Source: Fulvivirga sediminis | GTDB lineage: Bacteria; Bacteroidota; Bacteroidia; Cytophagales; Cyclobacteriaceae | Reading direction: 5' to 3' | Assembly (NCBI RefSeq): GCF_016757215.1 | Contig: NZ_JAESIY010000013.1 | Location: forward strand, 99,348-163,347 | Length of the DNA: 64,000 nt | Part shown: positions 43,682-51,488 of the stretch, piece by piece | How the letters are laid out: every line of letters starts with the position of its first letter | Position numbering within the stretch: position 1 is the first letter of the stretch | Notes under the pieces: model-generated | What the model was told of the DNA's origin: nothing | Databases searched by the model: none | What the model saw: the letters and a program-made list of their open reading frames with translations, nothing else | Translations under genes and position numbers: made by a program

Positions 43682-44041
43682 ATGGCTAAAAGAAAAAATC
43701 CGCTTTCAGACTTAGACGCTTTTTTAAAGCAAGAAGCCTCCTCTTTGGTGAACCCTGAAGCCATTAAGAATGAGGACGAAAATAATGCGACTCCAGCAGC
43801 TGAGGCTAAAGCACCTGAAAAACCCAGCAAAGAGTTGATTATTAAGCTACTTCTGCTTTTGGCCGAAGAAGAAGGGGCGGCTTTTCAAGATTCTTTCTAT
43901 GAAATCATTAAATCTACTCAGGAAACGCTGGGCTTACACTCTTCTGAAGACAAAATGTTAATGAATACAATATTGTATTTAAAAAACAAACCTAACTGGA
44001 AAGAAAGCATTGCAGACTACTGGGGCAAGCTGGGCGTTTAA
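43682..44041 (+). CDS. Small partner protein downstream of ParA
   Basis: A 119-residue soluble protein, not recognised. It has a charged N-terminal stretch (MAKRKNPLSDLDAFLKQEAS), an Ala/Pro/Glu linker (about 34-48) and a helical C-terminal domain (about 50-119) with LLLLLAEEEGAAF. A small partner that binds ParA-type ATPases is the usual reason for such tight linkage (two bases apart), so it may be the adaptor or regulator of this orphan ParA. That is inference from position. Confidence 0.6.
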   Translation: MAKRKNPLSDLDAFLKQEASSLVNPEAIKNEDENNATPAAEAKAPEKPSKELIIKLLLLLAEEEGAAFQDSFYEIIKSTQETLGLHSSEDKMLMNTILYLKNKPNWKESIADYWGKLGV

Positions 44042-44088
44042 GTTTATTAAAGAAGAGCTAATTATTATTTTCTCTATAGCGAAAATCC

Positions 44089-44096
44089 TAGCTTTG
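44089..44096 (+). promoter_or_regulatory. Possible -7 box for the PLP enzyme gene
   Basis: TAGCTTTG matches TAnnTTTG, 31 bases before the start codon at 44128. No TTTG is seen at the proper distance upstream, so it is a half-site. Confidence 0.45.
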
Positions 44097-44127
44097 CAAT
44101 CTATCATTTAATAGAAGTTAATAGATT

Positions 44128-45267
44128 ATGAAATTTGGAACTAAAGCTATACATGCAGGCGTAGAGCCGGACCCTTCTACAGGGGCTATCATGACGCCTA
44201 TATATCAAACATCAACTTATGTACAGGCCTCTCCCGGAGACCATAAAGGTTATGAGTATTCAAGAACTCACAACCCTACGCGAGATGCACTACAAAAGAG
44301 CATTGCGGCACTGGAAAACGGAAACCACGGCTTGTGTTTCTCCTCTGGCTTGGCGGCCATTGATGCGGTAATAAAACTTTTATCTCCTGGAGATGAGGTA
44401 ATTGCGGCCAATGACCTTTACGGAGGTACCTACCGTATGTTCACTAAAGTATTTGCTAAATATGGCATTAAATTTCACTTCGTTAGCCTAGAGAAAGCAG
44501 ATTCCATTTCTGAGCTAATCAATAAAAATACTAAGCTAATATGGTTAGAAACGCCTACTAACCCTATGATGAATATCATAGACATAGCCGCGGTTTCTGA
44601 AATAGCCAAAAAACACAATCTACTATTGGCTGTAGATAACACTTTTGCTACCCCTTACTTGCAAAACCCAATGGACATGGGAGCCGACATTGTAATGCAC
44701 TCTGTGACCAAGTATTTAGGTGGCCACTCAGACGTAGTAATGGGTGCTCTAGTAGTAAATGACGAAAAATTAAAAGATGACTTGGCTTTTATTCAAAATA
44801 GCTGTGGTGCTACGCCTGGTCCTCAAGATTGCTTTTTGGTACTTAGAGGAATAAAAACACTACATATAAGAATGGATCGTCATTGTGAAAATGGCAGAAA
44901 GGTGGCCGAATTCCTAAAAGATCATCCTAAAGTAGAAAATGTATACTGGCCCGGACTGGAATCTCACCCAAATCACGAAGTTGCTAAAAAGCAAATGAAG
45001 GATTTTGGAGGTATGATTTCCTTTACCCTGAAAGGAGATAGCAAAGCTGAAGCCTTTAGAATAATGGAAAGCTTTAGATTTTTCTCTTTGGCTGAATCTT
45101 TAGGAGGTATTGAATCTATGGTTAACCATCCAGCCACCATGACTCATGCTAGCATCCCTAGAGAAGAAAGACTTAAAATAGGTCTTTTAGATTCTTTAAT
45201 TAGACTTAGCGTGGGTATAGAAGATGCTGATGATCTTATTGCTGATCTAAAAGCTGCTTTAGCTTAA
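44128..45267 (+). CDS. Trans-sulfuration PLP enzyme (cystathionine gamma-synthase/lyase)
   Basis: A 379-residue fold-type I PLP enzyme of the Cys/Met metabolism family. The start FGTKAIHAGVEPDPSTGAIM (3-22), YQTSTYVQ (about 27-34), SRTHNPTRDALQK (about 48-60) and the PLP lysine in HSVTKYLGGHSDVVMGA (about 191-207) are complete. The length and motifs suit cystathionine gamma-synthase (MetB) or gamma-lyase; the sequence does not decide. The stop overlaps by four bases the stop of a convergent histidine kinase gene, and its terminator lies inside that gene. Confidence 0.92.
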   Translation: MKFGTKAIHAGVEPDPSTGAIMTPIYQTSTYVQASPGDHKGYEYSRTHNPTRDALQKSIAALENGNHGLCFSSGLAAIDAVIKLLSPGDEVIAANDLYGGTYRMFTKVFAKYGIKFHFVSLEKADSISELINKNTKLIWLETPTNPMMNIIDIAAVSEIAKKHNLLLAVDNTFATPYLQNPMDMGADIVMHSVTKYLGGHSDVVMGALVVNDEKLKDDLAFIQNSCGATPGPQDCFLVLRGIKTLHIRMDRHCENGRKVAEFLKDHPKVENVYWPGLESHPNHEVAKKQMKDFGGMISFTLKGDSKAEAFRIMESFRFFSLAESLGGIESMVNHPATMTHASIPREERLKIGLLDSLIRLSVGIEDADDLIADLKAALA

Positions 45268-47381
45268 GAGGAAGTAGAATCGTCATTTGAGAAGTAAAAG
45301 GCAGTGGGGAATTTTAAAATAAACTCACTGCCTTTTCTATATTCAGAAATCAGCGTAATGGAGCCTCCGAGCTTCTCAACCAGGTTTTTCACAATTGCTA
45401 ACCCCAAACCATTGGAGCTTTCACCTGCGGTAGGCCGAGCGCTAAGCCTCATAAACTTTTTGTATAAATTTTTCTTATCTGCTTCACTAAACCCTTGACC
45501 AAAATCTTTAACAGATAGTGAAAAATGGTCTACTTCTTTCACAGCTCTTAATATCACTACACCCTCAGGCTTAGAAAACTTAATGGCATTCGAAAGTAAA
45601 TTATCCAAAATACGTGATAGGTATAGCTTACCAGTTTCCACTATTATTTCCTCCCTTGCCTCATAAATCTCTAATCCTACTTTTTTAGCTTCTGCATCTG
45701 CCAAAAAACTATGATACTTTTCTCTTAAAAAAGCGTTTACGTCTATCCTGGTAAGTTCTTCCTGCTCTCCATCTTGTTCAAACGCATTTAATTCCAGTAG
45801 ATGGCTGATTAACTCCAATCCTGATTCTGCCACACCTTTTTGTAGCTCTAGCAAATGCCTCTGCTCTTCTTCCATCGAACTTCTGCTCAGGACTTGCGCT
45901 AATCCTTTTATTCTGCTAAAAGGAGATTTAAGATCATGAGCCACTATGCTCATCAAAGTATCTTTTTCATTGTTCAATTCAAGTAATGACTTATTCTGCT
46001 GGGTGAGCTTTTTATTTTGCAAACCTATATGCTCATTTTGTTGCTTTATCTGCACTTGGTTTTTTCTGATTTCTTCATTCTTAGCCAGTAGCCTTTTATT
46101 AATCTTTCTTAGTTTTCTGCCAGAATACCACAACATCAACAGCAAAAAAAGTGATGCTCCTATTACTATTATTAGCGCGATATTGGCAAATCTATGCCTC
46201 TCTAAGAGCGCTTCGTCTCGTATTTGCTTTGATTTCAATAATTCATTCTCAGCATCCCTTTTCCCTAGTTCCAGCCTGGATTCGATTCGCTCAATCTTAG
46301 CATTTAAAGCCGCATCATTCAATCTCTCCTTTATTTTATGATATTGCTGAAAATGATTAAAAGCACAGTTCACATCTCTCTGCCTTTTACATATTTCGGA
46401 CAAGTAATATTGAATTTGCCATTCCAGATTAATATCTCTGGTTTTAGTGAGTAAGGCTTCCAACAGGTCTTTAGCAAGATTAAATTTATTTTTTTCATAA
46501 TAGATCTTCCCCAATAGTAGGTCTAGCTGCATTCGCAAACTTTCATTACCAGACTCACCTAAATTATCTAAGGCTTCATTAGTATATATCAAAGCGCTAT
46601 CATAGACCTGTTGATTAAAGTATAGGTTAGCCATTCCTAAATTGATATTCACCAAATTGATGTAATCATGTGATTTATGAGCCTCATACCGAGCTTTCGC
46701 ATAATACTCAAAAGCGGTATCATACCTTGTCATTTCTTGATTGATAGAGGCCAATTCAAGCAAAATAGATATACGCCCACCAGTATTACCTTGGTGATTT
46801 CTTATATCTAGAGCTTTTAAAGATGTATGAAGGGCCTTTTTATAATTACCTTGCTGCAGGTATAGCTCTGAAAGACTTTTATAGACATAGCTCAACCCCT
46901 GTCTATCTTTATGTCTTAGAAATATATTTAAAGCCTCAAAATAATAATCATATGCTCTTGAATGATCTCCTCGGGTCATAAAAAGACGCCCCAAGCTATT
47001 TAACGAATGAGCATATTGAACAGAGTCCTGATGAACCAAAGCCTCTTCTGCTGCCAGGGTATAATAATCAAAAGCCTTAAGACCATCACCTTTATATGTA
47101 TATGCAAGCCCCATATAATTATAGGTATTAGCCAAGCTCGGCGCCTCGTTTGAATGAATGGACTTTGCAATATTTACGGAAAGAGTACAGTAATACACAG
47201 AACTATCCGGATAAGACATTCTATACTCCCAAGCCAAGCCATTATAAATCCGAATCTTAGATGCTGGATCTAACTCTTTAGAAAAAGTAGTACGTAGACT
47301 ATCTATAACTTCAATATCTTGCGCACTTATAGAACAGATAATAAAAAAAAGGAAATAAAATACAATTAGAAATCCTCTCAT
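45264..47381 (-). CDS. TPR-containing sensor histidine kinase
   Basis: A 705-residue hybrid-free sensor kinase: signal peptide (ending CSISAQ, about 20), six or more tetratricopeptide repeats over about 25-345 (NTYNYMGLAYTYKGDGLKAF, SLNSLGRLFMTRGDHSRAYD and similar), a membrane helix near 400-418, a coiled coil rich in Gln/Asn (about 420-475), the HisKA phosphoacceptor IVAHDLKSPFSRIKGLAQVL (about 479-498), and an HATPase domain with DNLLSNAIKFS (about 586) and the G boxes FGQGFS and GLGLAIVKNL. The partner regulator is not adjacent. The TPR part probably reads the periplasm. Confidence 0.9.
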   Translation of the reverse strand: MRGFLIVFYFLFFIICSISAQDIEVIDSLRTTFSKELDPASKIRIYNGLAWEYRMSYPDSSVYYCTLSVNIAKSIHSNEAPSLANTYNYMGLAYTYKGDGLKAFDYYTLAAEEALVHQDSVQYAHSLNSLGRLFMTRGDHSRAYDYYFEALNIFLRHKDRQGLSYVYKSLSELYLQQGNYKKALHTSLKALDIRNHQGNTGGRISILLELASINQEMTRYDTAFEYYAKARYEAHKSHDYINLVNINLGMANLYFNQQVYDSALIYTNEALDNLGESGNESLRMQLDLLLGKIYYEKNKFNLAKDLLEALLTKTRDINLEWQIQYYLSEICKRQRDVNCAFNHFQQYHKIKERLNDAALNAKIERIESRLELGKRDAENELLKSKQIRDEALLERHRFANIALIIVIGASLFLLLMLWYSGRKLRKINKRLLAKNEEIRKNQVQIKQQNEHIGLQNKKLTQQNKSLLELNNEKDTLMSIVAHDLKSPFSRIKGLAQVLSRSSMEEEQRHLLELQKGVAESGLELISHLLELNAFEQDGEQEELTRIDVNAFLREKYHSFLADAEAKKVGLEIYEAREEIIVETGKLYLSRILDNLLSNAIKFSKPEGVVILRAVKEVDHFSLSVKDFGQGFSEADKKNLYKKFMRLSARPTAGESSNGLGLAIVKNLVEKLGGSITLISEYRKGSEFILKFPTAFYFSNDDSTSS
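45297..45336 (+). terminator. Terminator embedded in the convergent kinase gene
   Basis: AAAAGGCAGTG (45297-45307) pairs with CACTGCCTTTT (45326-45336), followed on the plus strand by a T-rich end (CCTTTTCTAT). It is placed 30 bases after the PLP gene stop and lies wholly within the coding sequence of the minus-strand histidine kinase. Confidence 0.7.
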
Positions 47382-47593
47382 CTAAATAACCTCTTACTGC
47401 TTATTATAAGTTACATTAAATTTTACTTTTAAATTCAAAGATGTAAGTTAAAGCCATGTTTAAAATGTTTTTTCAAAGCCAAAAAACCTTACTAAAAAAA
47501 ATAAACAAAAAACTGATTATCAATTAGTTAATTTATTAAAAATAGACTTGGCATTATCATTGTTTAATTATCAGTAAATCAAACAAAAATGCC

Positions 47594-48280
47594 ATGAAGA
47601 AATTATTACTTATAGCTGTGGTAATGACGGGAGTTTCATTACATAGTAGTCAGGCTCAACAATTTATAGCATCTTTTGGAGCACAACATAGCTGGGGCGT
47701 TCCTTCTGTGGTTACTCATGTAGTTTACGATAATTATCACGGCTATGAATGGGTGCACACCAAAAGACATTACCTTCATGGCCAGCTCTTTTTTGATGTA
47801 GTCCTTCAGCAAAGTAACTATTTTATTGAATTAAGAGTAGATAATTTCGGGCATGTAGTTCGTAGAGAATATGTAGATTACTATCCTTTGCATGATCATA
47901 TCTGCAGTAGTCACTGTGGCTATTACAGTAATTATTATAATAGTCACTATACTGCCTGCCATGATCACCACCACCACGGACACAACCATGTGGTGTATGT
48001 AAACCCTGCTCCTCGTCGTGTAGTGTATGTGCAGCCAAAAACTACCATAGTTTATAAAAACAGTCCGTCATACCATCACAATAGAGGCCGGTCAGTAGCT
48101 TCACACAGAAGTCATGTGTCTAATAGTAGAAGTGAACCGAATAGAGGTGGAAGACACTATAGCGTCAACAAGCATGAGTCTAATAGCAGATCAAGAGGAT
48201 CTACAACTTATCAAAGTTCTATTTCAAGAAGCAGAGGAGCCAGAAGTACCACTGTAAATAATAGAAGTAGAGGAAATTAA
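47594..48280 (+). CDS. Secreted histidine-rich protein
   Basis: A 228-residue exported protein with a signal peptide (about 1-21, ending SSQAQ). The mature region has a central cluster rich in histidine and tyrosine with two CxxH-like stretches: HDHICSSHCGYYSNYYN (about 100-116) and HDHHHHGHNH (about 123-132), suggesting metal binding, probably copper, nickel or zinc. The last 90 residues are basic and Ser/Arg rich (SHRSHVSNSRSEPNRGG, then many SRSRG-like runs), likely a disordered or surface-binding tail. No known family is recognised. A strong terminator follows. Confidence 0.6.
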   Translation: MKKLLLIAVVMTGVSLHSSQAQQFIASFGAQHSWGVPSVVTHVVYDNYHGYEWVHTKRHYLHGQLFFDVVLQQSNYFIELRVDNFGHVVRREYVDYYPLHDHICSSHCGYYSNYYNSHYTACHDHHHHGHNHVVYVNPAPRRVVYVQPKTTIVYKNSPSYHHNRGRSVASHRSHVSNSRSEPNRGGRHYSVNKHESNSRSRGSTTYQSSISRSRGARSTTVNNRSRGN

Positions 48281-48299
48281 AAAATCTCAATTAGTCCTT

Positions 48300-48332
48300 A
48301 AAAAGGCCACTCAGTATTTGAGTGGCCTTTTT
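48300..48332. terminator. Bidirectional terminator between His-rich gene and solenoid gene
   Basis: AAAAAGGCCACTC (48300-48312) pairs with GAGTGGCCTTTTT (48320-48332), a 13-bp stem with T runs on both strands. It can end both the plus-strand gene and the minus-strand solenoid gene whose stop is at 48354. Confidence 0.9.
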
Positions 48333-48353
48333 AATGATTATTTACACTTAAAA

Positions 48354-49481
48354 TCAACAGTATTTCTCTACCCACCCCTGTTTATATTCTACAAATTCTT
48401 TATAGGTGTTGTTTCCGTTTCTGTTATCCAACAATGATGCATAATGCAATGCCATTTCCTCAAACCACTGTTGTAACTTTTCACTATAGTATTCACCTTC
48501 ATTGCCAGTTTGCAAATGCTCTAGCGGCAATGCTCCATTGATAGCCAGTTTTACTGTAGGCTTATCTTTGCGAGCCATGCATTTAAACATAATACCTGAG
48601 TACATGTAAAAGTAAACCAGCATAAAATCAGACTTACGCACCTTTAAAGATGGGAACTGAGCTTCAAAAATTTTTCTTGCTGTTACAAAGTCTCCTTTTA
48701 CAGAAAGATAAGGTAATAACTGACAATAGCCTTCTACCTCCTCTGTAGCGCTATTAAGCTCCTTTAATGCTTTGTATGCCATATCCTCCGCCAGTTCCTC
48801 CTCTCCCATTTCCATGGCAGGAATTATCAACTTCGGATAGGTAATCATAGGGACTTCAGCACAAGTAAGTTCACCATTAAGTATTGGCTGAGCCATTTTC
48901 AGAGCTGTTTTATAATCTTTGTTATCAATATAGATATCCAAGATACTATTGAGCTCGCAGGCAGAGCAATCCATCAAGCGCTCCCATTTATTAGGCGCTC
49001 TTTTATAGGCTTCATAAGCTTCCCTGGCTTTTTCATTCTCTCCTATCAAAGAATATACTTTTAAAAAACTGTATTGAATAACTCTATCGGTAGCTCCAAA
49101 CTCCCGGTAACGCCTTTCAAATTCGGTGAGTAAAGCATTAATTCTCTCTAATGGCACGTTATGAAAAGCAGGCAGTATATTGAGAACCCACTTAAAAGCC
49201 CATAATACTGAACTATATCTAAATCTGCCCGGATTATCATCACAGATTTTAAGGAACCACGGATATTGGGCTATCATTTCTTCCTGATAATTAAGAAAAC
49301 AGCATTGTTGCAAAAATTCATACCTTGCCTCAAACTCTAAATCCAGATCTTTGAAAAACATGGCCTTTCTGATGCATTTAAAGGCCAAATCCTTATTATC
49401 AAGAGTAGTTTTTGCTCCTGCCAAATAGTTGACAGCATTTTGTACATCTTCTATAGTCTCTAAATTATTATAAGCTGCCAT
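48354..49481 (-). CDS. Helical-repeat (TPR-like) partner of the Hsp90 paralogue
   Basis: A 375-residue all-helical, soluble protein with degenerate TPR-like repeats across its length (for example VIQYSFLKVYSLIGENEKAREA, in adjoining parts, near 140-160) and a conserved-looking CSACELNSIL stretch near 175-184. There is no signal or membrane segment. The start lies one base after the stop of the Hsp90-type gene, so the two are co-translated. In eukaryotes Hsp90 works through TPR co-chaperones that bind MEEVD tails; here a bacterial Hsp90 with a dedicated solenoid partner would be a parallel. Role unknown. Confidence 0.6.
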   Translation of the reverse strand: MAAYNNLETIEDVQNAVNYLAGAKTTLDNKDLAFKCIRKAMFFKDLDLEFEARYEFLQQCCFLNYQEEMIAQYPWFLKICDDNPGRFRYSSVLWAFKWVLNILPAFHNVPLERINALLTEFERRYREFGATDRVIQYSFLKVYSLIGENEKAREAYEAYKRAPNKWERLMDCSACELNSILDIYIDNKDYKTALKMAQPILNGELTCAEVPMITYPKLIIPAMEMGEEELAEDMAYKALKELNSATEEVEGYCQLLPYLSVKGDFVTARKIFEAQFPSLKVRKSDFMLVYFYMYSGIMFKCMARKDKPTVKLAINGALPLEHLQTGNEGEYYSEKLQQWFEEMALHYASLLDNRNGNNTYKEFVEYKQGWVEKYC

Positions 49482-49482
49482 A

Positions 49483-51252
49483 TCAATAGGTTTTATTTAA
49501 AATATAAATCAGATTATTGTTCATCCCTTCCAGCTCTTGCTGATTTAAAGGATAGTGCCCCATAAGCATGGCATTAAAATATAAAGACTGAATAAGAGCC
49601 TCTTCCATGCCCTCATGAGCCTTTTCTAAAAGCTTTTTTACAATCGGATTATTATAATTAAGGTAAAGTTTAGAGTTAAAAGAAGCTGACGGTTCATAAA
49701 TAGCACCTGTAATTCCTGCCCACAGATCATTACTTTCATCCTGTATTCTCCCCACATCCCTATCCATAAGCTTTTTATTAGAAAGATTATATATAGCTGG
49801 TATATTCCCTGGTTCGAACTGCTTTATTTCTAGCTCACAGTCATAATTAAGAAGATAATCCTGTAGCTTCATCAACCGCTCCTGAGCCTTATCGTACACA
49901 TCAATATCCAGTGGCTTAAGAATATTACCGAAATGCTCAGCATCTATTCTCTGATAAACATGATCTCTATCCTGCCCACTGGCTAGATGAAGAATATCTG
50001 CGTCATAAATATAGCCGGCATTGATTATCAACCTATTTTGAGCACGGGCGATAGGCACTATCTGCCTGAAATCATCAATATCAGGTACATAAGCAATTGT
50101 TTTTCCCCTTTTCTTAATCTTCTCTAAGCTAAGAGGTCCTTCTGAAGTAGGAAAAATAAACCAGTCTGATATGAAATTAAAGAAATCCAAATTACCTAAT
50201 GCAGTACTCTTCAACGCCTGATTATGGATAGAAATAATATTTTCCAGTGACTTTGGAGAGCTTTGACTAAGCCCAATCAGATACTCTATAATAGATGCTC
50301 CCAGCTCCTCTCTTACCTCATAAAAAGCTTTATCCTTATACAAATCTTCTCTTGAGGCAGTGGGAGCCAGGTTAGAAGAATTAACCACGGCCCTCACAAA
50401 AAAGGCCCATTCTGGCAGCAGATCTTTATTATTTGTAGCAATGAGCATGTTTTTTATATACACATGGTTATGCTGAGATGTAGCTACGCCCGTAGGTCTG
50501 GGAAAAATATAACCAATGCCCTTGGTCTTACCTGTAGAATCAGTTAAAGGAATGTAATTAGAAAAGTGTTCATTAAAAGCCTCTCTACCAAAATTCAGGA
50601 CGTTATCACCTTGAGGACCACCATTATTCCATGGAAAAGAGTTGAAGATGGTTTCTCTCCTCTCTCCGTTAATAAACACTTCAATAGGTATTCCTAAAAA
50701 TTCACCATACAACTTCAATAGTCCTACCAGCTGATCTGGGGTCATTCTCAGATCATCCTTCATCTTTAAAGTAACCGTAGTACCTACCTCTTGTGGTATT
50801 TCTTCACTTACTTCAGTGCTGTAAGTACCATCTACCCGACCATTCCAAATGACCACCTCTTCAGCTTTTAAAGATTTAGTAATTACATTAATCTCATCTG
50901 TAACCATAAAGCAGGAGAGTAAACCTATACCAAACTGCCCTATGTAATCTTCTGATCTTCTTCTTAAAGCATCCTGACTTTTAGAGCTGGAGCCTATCCG
51001 TGACAAAAATTCTGTTACTTCCTCCTGATTAAGACCGATGCCATTATCTCTTACTTTCAGAACTTGATCATCCCCTCTATCAAATAGCTCTACTTCTATA
51101 AATTCTTTAAAAGTTCCTTCCTTTTTTCTGGCGCTAATAGCATCGACTGCATTTTGGAGCAGTTCACGAATAAAAACCTCCTTATGAGAGTATAGGTTAT
51201 CAGAGAGCACCTTGAGCAACCCTGACAAATTCACTTGAAATATAGATTCCAT
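49483..51252 (-). CDS. Hsp90-family chaperone paralogue (not canonical HtpG)
   Basis: A 589-residue Hsp90-type GHKL ATPase. The N-terminal domain has the ATP-binding motifs ELLQNAVDAISARK (about 31-44), VRDNGIGLNQEEV (about 67-79) and IGQFGIGLLSCFMVTDEIN (about 105-123), with a middle domain resembling HtpG (SNLAPTASREDLYKD). The motifs differ from canonical HtpG (NAVDA for NASDA; FGIGLLSCFMVTD for FGVGFYSAFIVAD) and the C-terminal part is shortened and ends without MEEVD. I chose ATG 51252 (GGGAAGG-like ribosome site just before) rather than the TTG at 51261. It leads a two-gene unit with the solenoid gene. Confidence 0.85.
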   Translation of the reverse strand: MESIFQVNLSGLLKVLSDNLYSHKEVFIRELLQNAVDAISARKKEGTFKEFIEVELFDRGDDQVLKVRDNGIGLNQEEVTEFLSRIGSSSKSQDALRRRSEDYIGQFGIGLLSCFMVTDEINVITKSLKAEEVVIWNGRVDGTYSTEVSEEIPQEVGTTVTLKMKDDLRMTPDQLVGLLKLYGEFLGIPIEVFINGERRETIFNSFPWNNGGPQGDNVLNFGREAFNEHFSNYIPLTDSTGKTKGIGYIFPRPTGVATSQHNHVYIKNMLIATNNKDLLPEWAFFVRAVVNSSNLAPTASREDLYKDKAFYEVREELGASIIEYLIGLSQSSPKSLENIISIHNQALKSTALGNLDFFNFISDWFIFPTSEGPLSLEKIKKRGKTIAYVPDIDDFRQIVPIARAQNRLIINAGYIYDADILHLASGQDRDHVYQRIDAEHFGNILKPLDIDVYDKAQERLMKLQDYLLNYDCELEIKQFEPGNIPAIYNLSNKKLMDRDVGRIQDESNDLWAGITGAIYEPSASFNSKLYLNYNNPIVKKLLEKAHEGMEEALIQSLYFNAMLMGHYPLNQQELEGMNNNLIYILNKTY

Positions 51253-51460
51253 CCTTCCCAATTTTTAAAATTGCTAGCTTATTTTATCCCTCTGCTTCAT
51301 ACACTCATGATTAATTTCATGGAAATCAATCAGAATATTTAACCATTGGGTGAAGCCCAAAACTATGTAATTAGATTCAAAATGAAACAATGATGTCTTA
51401 TTACTAAGCTATTAGGCTGGGTATTTAATAGATTTAGGGCTCAGTTTAAAAAATATATAA

Positions 51461-51468
51461 TATTTTTG
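51461..51468 (+). promoter_or_regulatory. Possible -7 box for TPR-NarL kinase gene
   Basis: TATTTTTG matches TAnnTTTG, 20 bases before the start codon at 51489. No clean TTTG is at the right distance upstream. Confidence 0.45.
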
Positions 51469-51488
51469 CGTTGGAAATTTAACTAATC

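Noticed and set aside
44042..44127. SAM-type riboswitch before the PLP enzyme gene
   Set aside because: The gap is only 86 bases with no recognisable pseudoknot or conserved core; a simple promoter explains it better.
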